This document shows positions 37,293 to 50,300 of a stretch of DNA of 64,000 nt, piece by piece. Location of the stretch: the NCBI GenBank assembly GCA_964030785.1, contig OZ034972.1:13091231-13155230 (forward strand), given 5' to 3'. The notes beneath the pieces are model-generated. The model was not told the origin of the DNA. It made no database searches and saw nothing but the letters and a program-made list of their open reading frames with translations. The stretch is from Siderastrea siderea. Its lineage: Eukaryota; Cnidaria; Anthozoa; Scleractinia; Rhizangiidae. Made by a program: the position numbers and the translations under genes. Positions within the stretch are counted from its first letter, which is position 1, and the number at the start of each line of letters is the position of its first letter.

Positions 37293-37787
37293 AATGGCAG
37301 TTACTACCTTTGCATGGATACCAAAAGCAGAAAGCTTAGTTGCAGAAATGGCCTTAAGTTTTACGTTTTAACTGGATTTCCCACAATTGTCATTGCTTTT
37401 TGTTTGCAAAACTTTTCGCAGGAATTCCACATTCGTATTTTGCACGTTTGATCACTACGAACCCGTCAAATCATCAAGTTTTGTTGCTTAGCAACTCCTC
37501 TGACAACCTGAAATGTTGGCTCAGTCATTGATAGGATACAGGAGTTAATTCACAGATATCTCTGTATATAAATTACAGCATTCATTACAACAATGAAGAC
37601 ATTTAGTGTATTCCTAAACATCTGGAGTTCACATCATTGTGGCATTTTTCTAAAATTAAATAAAGTGATCTGGCCACATTCAGTGACATTCCAGTGTGTC
37701 ACAAATAAAGGCAAAAATAAAACAAACCTCATTTTACTTCTGCAGTTTTCACAAGTTGTAGATGCAGTTGTGTGTATAACCCGCGAT

Positions 37788-38023
37788 CAGGCGTGGGTTT
37801 CTCGAAAGTCCCGAAACTTTTCGGGCCAATTTCGGGTACCATAATTGTCATTGTATCTTGTAAACAAAGAAGTTTCTAAGCACGACACTTAGCTGTAAGT
37901 TAAATCTTTCTTATCCTGGGGACATGTTAAGACAACAGCTTTGTAGAATGATTGGTTCGTATTTTTACAAATAGCTTTTCGGGACCGAAAAGTTTTCGGG
38001 GCTTTCGAGAAACGCGCCCCTGG
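37788..38023. mobile_element. Foldback element with CAGG-type ends
   Basis: The left end CAGGCGTGGGTTTCTCGAAA and the complement of the right end, CAGGGGCGCGTTTCTCGAAA, match; both continue as GTCCCGAAACTTTTCGG-like sequence. A fragment with the same TTTCTCGAAAGTCCCGA motif is at about 3560. CAG-G termini recall hAT elements, but no target duplication is clear. Confidence 0.65.
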
Positions 38024-38289
38024 CTCTGTTTTCATTTCGTAGCGAGCGACCCACATAAGAGAATATGAGAGGGATGCTAAAATTCGGCCTGGTCGCAGGT
38101 TATTGTGACTATTGTAACTCTCACACCCTCTTCTCCATAAAAATTATATTTACATGTACTGGTGACATTCGCGATTCCAATGGTTGGAATGTTTTTTCAT
38201 ACCTATATGCTCTTTTGTAAAACTCTTTCATTTCAAGACCTTTAAGTTTACACACTACAGAATTACCTGACGTCTCCAATAACTTAATG

Positions 38290-38348
38290 GTTACATCACT
38301 AAACCTGTAAAAATATCTTTACATCACTAAACCTGTAAAAATATCTTG
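38290..38348. repeat. Tandem duplication overlapping the FBXO8 stop codon
   Basis: Two adjacent copies of about 30 bp share CATCACTAAACCTGTAAAAA and TATCTT. The second copy contains the FBXO8 stop codon and the last codons of the reading frame. Confidence 0.85.
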
Positions 38349-41300
38349 CCATAGGGCCTTTCAAAGGGAAAGCTTTTTTTCTGTGTGCATTTCTTAGCCT
38401 TCAAGGCTATGTGTCCCTCGAGGTACACGTTGTCGTAGAGATCCCCCAGGTACTCAGTCTCAAGCCCTTGCACAAGCCCACGTAGATTCTTTACAAACTC
38501 TCTTTTTGACATCTTGTTTCTCACGTGGGGGCTGCTGAGGTCAACGCTTAGAAGGATCAGTGAGTGGCAAAGAATAAACACACTCTCTGGGAAAGAACAG
38601 GAAAAACAAAAGTTTAAAGCTGCAAAAAGATGTTCTCAAAGTCATCAATAATTCAACAAGTTTAAACAAAGATAATCACATGCATGATGGAGATTTGGTG
38701 ATTTTTTTGTTTTCTCTTCTTTTAGTTTAGTGACTTGTTTTAGTAGATCAAACACTTGAGAGATTGTTTGTTTCATCAAAATGTCCAAAAAACGTCACAC
38801 TTCATGCCACAGATAATGTTTAACCCTTTAAGCCCTAGCAGTGACAAAAATAAAATTTCTCGTTACATCATCACTACTTGTTCAAACATTCAAGTGATGA
38901 GAATAAAGGAGGTGATCACCAAGGATAAGACAAATTCTCCTAACTATACCATGAAATATGCATTTTCATATCAGGGATTTTATGCTTCTGAAGCTTGAAG
39001 TAACTAGCACTGGATTACTACCTCCCCTGTCCAGATAGGGTGCTTATTCACTACAGGGTTACTGAGCTGAGCATTTTTTTTTGCTGGTACCCATTTAGAC
39101 ACCCGGGTAGTGGAAAACAACGTGGAGTTAAGTTTCTTTTTTTCTTGATTTATTCTTTCAGAGAGACCAGCCTAGCCTCAAACCCCCAACCATCTTCCAG
39201 CTTAAAGACCATTCAAAAGTCCAATATGCTAACCACTACAACACTGCACCTCCATCAAACAGGATATTCAACACTTTGAATTTTGTCCAAAAAAGGAAAA
39301 ACCTCTATTCGTAATTTTTCCAACTCTCTCGTTGGTGTTGGAAATCAGGATGAATCAGCGACACTGTTGCATTTGATGTATCACTCAACACCAGTTGCTC
39401 AAATAATAATAAAAGCAATCCAAACTTAGTATCAACTTTATAGTTCTATACATTCCTGGCAAGAATTTCTGTAAGTTTTGTCCTTTGCTTTTAACTTCAA
39501 ATAATCCTGTTTGAAGATTAAGTTTGTTTGGTTGTTAAGGCTTATATTGTTTTTGTTGTTCCAAGGAATGCTTTTTTGAAAAATTTGGGAAACAAAACCT
39601 TGGAAAACACACCGACTTGCCCTAAGATTTTCAAACAATCCACCACAGAAATTCATATCACCTTGCAGTCTTACCTGGTGTAAAGGATGTAGTAGGATTT
39701 GTGGCACAGAATTGATTTGAAAACTTGTTTAAAAGTGTATCTAAGAATTCTCCTCTTTGATCTGGGGGGTATACTCGTTCAAAGAACTGCCTGAAACAAT
39801 GAAAAGCAAACTGATCAGGGCTTGAAATAACGGCCGGTCAACGGACAATGTCCGGTCAAAAATAGGTTTTGTCCGGTCAAATCCTTGGATGGCCGGACAA
39901 TTTGTCCGGTCGTTTACCCTTGTAAAGAAAATTTTAAATTTTTAAAGCTTCAACATTATTGGCGTTCGTGAATGAAAAGGAGAAAGACAGAACGAGATAC
40001 TACCAGACCAAAAACTTTTAACAAATGATTCATAATAGTGGTTGTAAAATTTCCGGTGGTTGCAAATTTTCGCTTTGTCATTCATCAAGCCGTCACCGCA
40101 AATTAGCGGGTGTTCCGGAGAAAGCGTGTGTAGCGGTGTGAATTAACAGTGCCTCTCAGTGTCGGTACAAAGGTCCGGTCCAATAAAAAGAAAGCAAGTT
40201 TACATTTATTTGTCGACTTGTCGACATTTTGTGTGAATCACTCTAGGTCTAAATTCCGAGATTGACGAAACATCCCTGAGAGGTGATTTTCAAGGGAAAC
40301 AAACCATTTAAACAGAAAGTTCACATATTCCATCAACTTCACGACTTAAGTAGGTATTAAAATTTAACCGTATAGAAGACAAAGAACTGAAGCGATAGTT
40401 GTATGCACAAATGTAATATTGATTCTGCTGAACTTTGCGGCTGTACCGTGCGTTCCAGCATTGAGTTCGAGGCTGCATGTACAATAAAGGCGTAGAAAAT
40501 GTACTTGCTTGATATGTAAACATTATGCGGGGGGAGGGGGGATTTTATAGAGATATGACGTAATGGATATTTGTCCGGCCAAAAATGGGTTGTGTCCGAG
40601 CAAAAATAAGTTTGACCGGACAACTTGACCGGCGCCAGCCGGGAAATTATTTCAAGCTCTGCTGATAAGAACAAATCCAATGCAGATATCAAACACTGAT
40701 ATAAAATAGACAAAGGTATACGTGTATAGTGTGGCAAAAACCCCTGGAGCATTCTCAGAACTTAAGTCGGGAGCCTGTGACTCCGAACACAAAATCCTCT
40801 CCCTGTTTCACAGAAATATATAAGACACTATTACCTTATTTGTACTTAATTTCGCTATTTTGGCAAGCCAATATTTTGTGAGGCTTTAAGACGGAATCCA
40901 TCAGGAAATTGAGTAACCAGTGGACAAAAACCTTGTACCAGAATAATTTAAAGTTTATCGCATTCATTTTTACACTTTTTAAGAGCTATAGATGCAATTA
41001 GTTATCTGTATTAACACCAAAGACAATTTCTTATGGGAGCCCGTGAAATTAAATTTCAAATTTCACAGGAATTGTGTAAACACGGGTAAAATAGGTAAAT
41101 TTTTATGCGTAAGACTTCATTTTGTGAAATTTGAAATTTATTTTCTCGGGCTCCTATAAGAAATTGTCTTTGGGGTTATTACAGATAACAACTTACACCC
41201 GTAGCTCTCAAAAAATGTAAAAAAGAATGCGATATGCTTTAAATTATTCTGGTACAAGATTTTTGTCCACTGAAAATTAAATTTACTCAATTTCCTAATG

Positions 41301-44300
41301 GATTCCGTCTTAATTTCACTCTTTCAAAAAGACAAAATGAAAAAAGAGCATTAAATTTTTGCAAAAACTTTACATACATACATACATACATTCAAACCAA
41401 GGGATTTTTTCAAACAGGAACTTTTTCCACACAAAAGACAATCAGTCATTCAGTTGTCCAGTAGTGTTTGCAGATCTAAACATCATCCAGATCCTCAAAA
41501 GGATCTTCTGGAGGAAGTTTCCTTTTTCCACAAATGGTAGTAGGTAGGTACCAACTTGTTAACAACATTCATGAATTCATTTGTTTTGTTATGTAGATTG
41601 CTGATGGTGGTATTAAATTTTGCGAGGAATTTTTTTTTTTCACCAGTTGCAAAAATTAAGACGCGCAAAAATAAGTAGGAATAAGGTACAGAAACTTAAA
41701 ATACATGTAACATTCTTCTTTCAGATTCTGTGGGGATTAAGCATTAATCTTTCAGATCCTCTCAGAATTGATCAACGAACAATTTCTTCAACTCTTGAAG
41801 AGTTTGAAACTGCTCAAACTTTATTTCCAGTCCAGTGGAAGATCAAACTGTTGATCTCACTTGGCCTCTAACTCTCAAAAACTCACATTGTTGTGTACTC
41901 TCTCAAAGAGTTTGTACTTTTTAAGGCTTAGTAATACGGGCAACATTTTTGTGCAACTTGTCACGCAACAATGTTGCGTTGCAAGTTGAGATTGTTTGTT
42001 GCGAGTATTGCCACCTCCACGTGCAACAAATAAAGTAAAAGCAACATCTACTTTTTGCAACATGAAAATTTGTTGCATGAGAAGGTGGTAATATGCACAA
42101 GAAACGATCTCATTTTGCAACACAACATTGTTGCCCGACGAGTTGCACGAAAATGTTGCCCGTACCACTGGGACTTTATACTCTTGTTCTCTTTTGTTTT
42201 GGGTAATAGTTTTGGTATATAGCACAACTGCCCAAAATTAGCACCTTTTTGGAGATTTCTAAGCCATTCCCTTCTCTCTGCAAGAGCAACAGTTCCAGTT
42301 AAGCAAGAAATTTTTAGTACCTTAAGGCTGCAGGCAGAAACATTCCTTCATAATTTTGCATATTTACAACTTCTTGTAAAACATCTCTTCTGCATAGAAA
42401 AGGAACACAAACAAGATGACATTCACAGTGCGAACTATACATGGGTTATAAGTCAGTAGATAGTGGCAAGGAAGCCTGGATAGAAACTACAAGGCTTATG
42501 GGATTCTGGGCTCTCTTTTTACAATATGGTTATGTTATGACAAAAGGAATAGGTATGTCACAAGAAGAACAGAACATTGACCTTTTAGTTACAGGATAAA
42601 TTATATTATCTGAGTCCTGAATTCTCTGCATTTAAAACTGGAGTTCAGGAATCTCAAGCTCGACAGAATTTGGACTGTCTTGAAGACTCAAATAATTTTT
42701 GATAATTACATCTAAGAATGTCGTAAATTAATTGTTCCTGATATTTAAAGCTTGAAGATCATAATTTGATGAGGAATAGATACTGAAGCAATTGCCTAGT
42801 TTATTTCTGTCAGCAGCAATAAATAACCAACACATAATGAGTGACAACAGCTCTAAATATGCAACCTAAATGATTCGGAAGTTCTACTGCAACCTGGAGT
42901 CCAAGTCTTGGATTTGATAGAAAAACTCAAGTCTTGGTCTTGTACCATTCTATAACCCTAATTTAGTTTTTTAAACATGCTCCACTTGAGCTGGTTTGCA
43001 AAAAAGTCACCACAACTGTGGGCAGATTCAGTTTACGTCTGACAACAAAACAAGTATTATTAATAGAATTCCTTTCCATTGGGAAAAAAGTTTTATTTTT
43101 ATGCAAATATAGCTTTTATTGTTTTGCTCCTCCACCATGGCCACCAAGAACACACTCTACAGGTAAAAGTATCTGATACACAGATTTTTTTTTGAGCCTT
43201 TGTTGACTTAATTTGTTTTTGATACATGGATTTGATAGGTACAAGGATTTGATAGAAACACTTAAATCTTGGTCTCGCATTTCACAGTCTCACAAGTCTC
43301 AGATTTTCATGTACCATTCTACTAATGTCACATGCTTCAGTTGAGTTGGTATGCAAAAAAGTCACCATGACTATGGGCAGATTCTTTAAAATATAGGTCT
43401 GACAACAAAACAAGTATGTAGTGTCAGTATAGGTACACATTTGAATGAAGTCTTAATGTGCCAAAATTAATGTAATTTCAAGCAGAAATCAAACATACAC
43501 ATATTTTGACAAAATCATCACTACTGCTCCATCTGATAGAGCCTTGAATGAACCACTGTTTCATCTAAGGATGGGCAAATGATGAAAATCATGATCTATC
43601 TACATGTAGGTATAAAGTACTTCGATAATAACAAACCTGGTATCAAGATACTCTCTGACTGACTTGCCATTGAGTGCTCCAGTACAACTGATAAATTTGG
43701 CTATTTCTATAGCAGAGTCCTCCAAAATATTATTTCTCACAAAATAAAGCATCCCCTGCAACAAAAATACACAAAGAATTTACTTAACAACAGTGACACA
43801 TGTTTGTTTTGCGCTGCTCAAATATACACTTCTACTGTCAATAAGATTGATAAGGGCAGAAAAAAAAAACTCTGACCAGTTTTTGTTTTTGTTTAATACA
43901 TTTTTTTTACTTCTTTGAATGCATTAAATTTATTTATTCTTTTATTTACTTTTTTAACTTGCCCTTATAGTCAGTCCCTGGCTCACATAATGTTGGCTTG
44001 ACATTTGAGTCTCAATGAAAGCTACTGAACATCACTTTCCTATAATGCTGTTTACTATGCCATACAAGGTGAGTCTGTGGATGAAATTCTAAAGTTTTCA
44101 AACAAAAGGTGTTGAGCTATTTCCTGTGCAGTACTTTTTATTACATTCTATGATGCAGTTTCAACTTTCAAGTCTATGGGTTAAAGCTACTAAGTTGATC
44201 TTTCATCTTGCATTCTACTACTTTGTGCAATGACGTCTATGATGTTTTCTCCAACTTTGAACTTGGTGCATTTTACAAAACAATAAACTGACCTGGTGAG

Positions 44301-47300
44301 GGTCATAATTGAAGAGGCATGTTCCTTCATCTAAAAGCATGTAAAGCTCTCTGAAAGAAAGTTCTCCCTAGAAAAGAAATATAAAATAAGGAAGATTACA
44401 TATGACAAAAACAACACAAACATCGTTTTGGCAAAATGCACCTTCAGTAAATACACAGACTGATTGGCTGAAAGCTGCGATTTAATGTCTCTAAGGAAAC
44501 ATGGTCATTTTCCAAGAAAACATTTTGACTTTGTTTTTACTACCATTTTCGTTCAACCCTGAAGCGTGACGATTTTTTCGCGTATGTTTACTTTTCAAAC
44601 GTGACAGTTTCCAAGACATCAGTCTCGTCTGGCCCAATGAAAATGCGCTGTTTTGGGCGGGAAACCAACAACGTTTGTCAAACGACAGTTGCATGTTTTG
44701 TTCACGTGGCTGGCAGGTTTTCAAGTTTTCGATTGTACTTTTCCTACTTGTAGTAATAATCTCCTTGATCGGCTTAAATGGAGGTATTGAAAGTAAACAA
44801 GTTTGGAAGAACCTATCGCCCAGGGATGGCTCTTAGTACAGAAATGAGAGCCATTATAATTGATAGAATCGTGGAAGAAGGCGGCGACAGAAGAACTGGT
44901 TTCATCCCTCGACCTTTCAAATATTTTGCAGAAGAACTGAGAATTCATGTAAACACAGTGAAGTCAGTGTGGAGTAAGTTTTGCGAAGAATACTGGATAA
45001 TTCCCGCCAAAAGAGGAGGCGAAAAATGGAGTAAACTAAGCGAAGATGACTTGGCATTGATAGAACTTCTGAAGATCGAAAAGCCTTCAACTTCACTAGC
45101 TGAAATCATTAGCTGTTTGGACGAAATGGCGAATGTGCAGGTTTCTATGTCGGCGGTTTCAAATGCATTGAAACATAGACTGCCATCTGGCCTTATACGA
45201 GGAAGAAAATTACAAAGATTGCTCTTGAACGATTTACTCATACAAATATGTTTTATACCCAACTCTTTATTAATTATCTAGCAACAAAGGATCCAAGACG
45301 TATCAAATTCTTTGACGAAGCCGGTGTCAAGCTGCCCGATGCAGCTTCAAGATTGTATGGTCATAGCTCTGCTGGGACGCGATGCGTAGAAATCTCTAAA
45401 AAGACAGAAACACCAAATTTAACTCTGAACATGCTAGTGTCTCTGGATGGACCAGAGTACTATAATATACTCAATGGAGCTACAAATACGTTGTCCTTTC
45501 TGGAGTTCTTTGAGGAGACTGGAAATGCCGTAAACACTCAAACAGGCCGACCGTGCTTACAGGTTGGAGATATAGTTGTTATGGATAATTTGACTTTGCA
45601 TCACTTTGAAGGAGGGGAAATCATAGAAGATTGGCTGAATGAAATGGGCATTGAGCTGCTCTATACACCCACATATTCGCCAGATTTGAATCCTATCGAA
45701 CTCTGCTTCAACAAACTAAAAACTATTCTGAATGGTGAATTGCAGGAACTTACGGAAACTAACACGAAGCTGGCAATCGCTGAAGCGGTCGAAAAAATAA
45801 CGGCACAAGACATGGCTGGGTTTTACGGGGCCACTGCTTATCTGTTTGTCTAATTTCCGAAACGTTTTAAAGCCGATTGAACCAAGAGTTAATTCACTCT
45901 TGATTGAACATTTGTTGTTGAACTTTGTCTCTGTAAAATACACCTAATTACGAACCCTGTTTTTCTAGTTGGAGTGAAAGTCTTCTTATTCTTGTTCAAG
46001 AGAAGCTTAGACATTAAACCTAGTCATCTAATTTACATTAAATATTTAATAAGCTTAAACTATATTGGTGAACAAGGTATCTGCGTAAAAACTGATCTAT
46101 TGAATAACCCAAGAGAAATATGATCCGTAACAACAGCAGAGTGCTTCACACCTGGAAATAAATAAACAAGCCTACATTATCAAGTTCAACTGCTTTGGGA
46201 ATTCTGCAAACTCTGTTGCAGCATGGTGATGCCATTCTCAATTTTCCTTCTCTCATCTGCCTTTAAAAATTTTCTACAGAATAATTGATAGGTCTTTTTT
46301 ACGAATGAATGGTTTGCAGAATATCCGAAGCAATTGTAAAACACAAGGTGTATGTAATGTCAATGTCAAATTAAACTTACTACTTTCGTTGCAAATTTTA
46401 CATGGAATCGTCGATAAAAATAGAGTTTAAAGGAAGTTTATCATTCCGTTTTTCTCAGTTCAGATTCACGATGATAGCATCTTACTTCCATTTTTAAATT
46501 GTAAATGTAAACACAACAAAATGCAGCTGAATGCATTCGCCAAAAGTGAACTATAACACTAACTTCTTTCTCTAGTTTCTTAGAATGTAAACACAGCAGT
46601 CTTGTAACAGTGACAACAGGTCAAATCAAAGAAAACGCTAGAGAAGAAATGACCGCCATGATTTCTGACAAGTAAAAGCGACGGTGCTACATAAATTAAC
46701 TGGCCAACCAAGTTTTCTCATTTGTTACATTTTTCTACTACCACGGGAGGGTTTGTTGACACGGGAGGTTTTGTTGATCGTGAGCTCATAATGGAGACAG
46801 GAAAAACTTCATTTTATGCGCTATAATTTATCAAATAAATACTTAGATAGGGAGTCAAAGCAAGGAATTGCATAGCTAAGCGCACTTTACATAATATTTG
46901 TGTCATTCTGTTTACTTCCCTGACTTAAACTTAAGAGAGCATTGGCCGTTTCTGTCACTGTAGGCTCTGCGGTCCCTGGCGCAAGTAGTCCCTCGTTGTT
47001 TTCATCTATATTTTCAGCCATAGAATTGGTTGACGTGCATGTAGAAGGATATGCTCTTTCCTGTGATTCATAATTAAAAGGAGCATACGGCATCCTATTC
47101 ATCATCATGCCATTAAGGGGCATTGGCATCGGTGGAAGAAACGCAGGTGGGAAACTACGGTTGTCGAAGATCTGAAAAGGAACCCCTGAATTCCGCACAC
47201 TTTCACGCATCACAATCGCTAATTGTTCAGCCTCCTCTCTTTCGTTCTTAGGGGCAGTGTACAAAATTGAATTGCAATTGTCATCGCAGTCCCCCTTAGG

Positions 47301-50300
47301 AAATTCTATTCCATATTTCTCTAAGGAATGTTTTGTTGGGTTGTCTTCGCGCTTTTTATTCTGCTTACTCCGAGAAAAAAAAGTATCAGGTCTGTCTTCG
47401 GAGAGCGCCTTCTCAAGAACTTGTGCTATGTCCTGTTTACCCGGGATTTTGCCTCTGAAATATTTTTTACAATACTGTTCTACGAGATAGACATGTTTAC
47501 GCAACAATGACCAGTTTTTGCTGCCATGAAGAAGATAATCTTCCCGATTTGATTCAAACAAATCCGCCTCAATTCTGTTTGTAACGTTGTTGTTCATTGT
47601 CTCTTGGGCTTTCTTCTTGTTTTCTAGCTCCTGTTTGAGTTTACACAAATCAGATTCATGTTTTTGTATTTTGTTTCGCATTTCTCTGAAGTTAACCTCT
47701 CCGGCATGGAATTTCTCTTCGCCACACTTGAAGACCGAAGAACAATGTCCATACTTGCATGTACGTGCTGAATGACCTAAACGCAAGTGGCACTTTCGGC
47801 AAATGTTGCCATCCCGAGCATCCGACTTTACCAGTTCAAGTTTAGTTACGATTTCGCTCTCCTTTTCCTTCAGCCGATCGATGTACTGCTGCTTTGAAAG
47901 GATTTCTTCCTCTGTTTTACTCATGTATCTCTGAAGAGGTGTTTGATGTTTATTGTGGTCTTGGGCTTTATTGGGGGGCGGCATTCGAACACTTCGTCTA
48001 GCCCTTCGAGAGACTGATCGAGCTCAGTTTCTTGCTTCAAATCAAGAGATCTTCGGGCTTTCGATGGATATTCTAGTGAACCTTGTTTTTGTCGCTTAGC
48101 TTCGGGTTCATGTCCGCCCGTGTTTGTTTTCTGAGCAATGAACTCCCTGGATGCAGAATGGGCTGTCGAGTCAACTGACACCGAGGGGCTCTCGAACGAA
48201 AATGCTTGTACGGTGATGTTTTTCTGTTTAGCTATGATTTCCTTGATTTGGAAGCTGAAGTATATAGGAGAGAGATCAACCTCCAGGTTCTCGTCGCTCA
48301 TGGTCAATCGAAGCGCCTTTGCTGATGTTGATTTTGCTATGTGCGGAACCTCCAGCAGAAGTCGACTCTTAAAGCTGTGGAAGTCCAAATTTAACAACTC
48401 TTCCTCTGTTATGAAGAACGGTGTGGTTCTTTTAGCAGAATAATAGTCATAAACTACTTTTATCTGTACGGGAGCCATCTGTGTTATTCTCGATGAAATC
48501 TGAAAACCTAAAACTTGCCAGCCGATCAAGAGATGATATGAGGAAACGTACAATCGAAAACTTGAAAACCTACCAGCCACGTGAACAAAACATGCAACTG
48601 TCGTTTGACAAACGTTGTTGGTTTCCCGCCCAAAACAGCGCATTTTCATTGGGCCAGACGAGACTGATGTCTTGGAAACTGTCACGTTTGAAAAGTAAAC
48701 ATACGCGAAAAAATCGTCACGCTTCAGGGTTGAACGAAAATGGTAGTATCAGTTTAACAGAAACACAATTCAGAGAACTAAAACAGCAGCGGAAGCACAA
48801 GTTAATTTCCTCAAACCTCTAGCTCTACAGAAACTCAAAAGACATCTTAATTTTAGCTTAAATGAAACTGTGTCACTTTGATTGGTGTCTATGTTGAAGT
48901 TCAATTTATCCTTGATTCAATTTTAAATTTATTTTTTTTGTTTCATAGTCATTATCATATGTTAACATAAAAAGAACAAAGGAAAATAAAAACTCAACCA
49001 CGGACAAAATTGAACTACAACATCTATATAGCTGCTGTTTACTAGTTTTTATGTCAACTTAACTAAAGCACTATACCTCAAAGCAGGAATGTCATACATA
49101 TACGAGCTCAGAATAAAACGTTTTCAACATTCTTAAGTGGTATTGTCACAATACACAGCTTAGGAATTTGAAAAACACTCATTTTTTGAGCCTGATAAGC
49201 TGAAGATATGCAAGCTCTTTCAGACCTTATTTCAATATGCCATGAGCCAGTTTACTGCTCTGAAATAACCACAGAAATGTACTAGACTAATAACAAACTG
49301 AATAAAAATTGGATACCACGTGCACGTCATTCAATTACCTGATATTTTCTTTTGTAAGCTGAAACATAACCCCAAGTGGATTTTGCAAGGCTGGGTTAAA
49401 AAAAATCAATGAAACAAAGGTTAGTCCTGATCACAATTTGTATCATTTTACTGAGACATGTACATGCAATCTTTTTATCATTACCACAAGTGATCTAACA
49501 AATGCCTCATATCCAATACCCCCCTCCCACTGAAACAGGCATTTGCAAAATTCTTTTTAACAACTGTCTCTATCAAATACATGCCTGTATATAGTAAACA
49601 CCTTTTCCAAACAGCTGTCTGAGTTAGATAAACAAATATGTCCAAAATGTCCTGGAACTAGTTAGTGGAGTATGATTTTGATGAACCCATGGAGTTTATA
49701 ATGAAACGCAAAGAAAACCCTGGTAATTTGTGCAGTGTTATTGCTATTGAGAAGTACATTGTAGTGTTTTTAGTACATTGTACTTTGTTTATAAGTCACA
49801 TGCATTCATTTGATAGCTGTGTGTAACTTCCCAGCAATGTGTACACCACAATCTGGTAAACTAAAGATTACTTTTCTTTAAAAAAATATGCAGTGACCTT
49901 GGAAAGTGGTATCTGTCAGGTTGCTGTTTGGTTTGCCAAAACACCAGTCCAGATTACAGTCACTTCAAGGACTCCATGGTAACTTATTTGATAGAATTGC
50001 TTCAAATCACTCATTTTAGCTCTCCCCAAGAAATACTACAGGTCATGGTCGGAGAGGAGCACAAAATCTAAATGACATCTGGTTAAGAGGGAACCGGTTA
50101 TTTGTATCACGTACTGCATACCAATTTTGAGTTTTTACATCACCTGTAAAATATTTCCACTGGTAAAAGTACACATGCACTATTTTAGCAACTTGCATGG
50201 GTTGGTTTGGCAGAACTTTTCCAACAAAAATGACCCATTCAACATTGAAAAAACGAAATAGTAACATTTTTACTGACCACTATCAGCTACAGTTTTGTGT

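Larger units (their letters stand above)
26045..38326. other. 12-kb region without a recognised gene
   Basis: It lies between the start of gene C and the stop of FBXO8. The longest non-repeat ORF (26692-27030, 112 aa) shows no family resemblance, and no convincing exon was found. The region holds the G-rich tract, microsatellites and foldback elements listed separately. Stretches at 26.1-28.9 kb and 30.7-32.3 kb show nothing recognisable. The right-hand 1-2 kb should include the FBXO8 3' UTR. Confidence 0.45.
44540..48746. mobile_element. Two-gene IS630/Tc1-type DNA transposon, 4.2 kb, with 205-bp inverted repeats
   Basis: Left inverted repeat 44540-44744 and right 48542-48746 are nearly identical (one G/A difference seen in a GCCAGCC block, a few at the inner edge). 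They end in CTACCATTTTCGTTCAACCC, and TA flanks both sides (44538-44539 and 48747-48748), the Tc1/mariner/IS630 target duplication. The element carries a plus-strand transposase starting 34 bp inside the left repeat and a minus-strand accessory gene starting about 64 bp inside the right repeat, so each terminal repeat sits where a promoter would be. It is inserted in FBXO8 intron 2. The near-identity of the repeats points to recent activity. A second cargo gene is unusual for this superfamily. Confidence 0.9.

Noticed and set aside
44491..44724. 77-residue ORF and its twin at 48481-48822
   Set aside because: Both are translations of the transposon's terminal inverted repeats, not a protein family.
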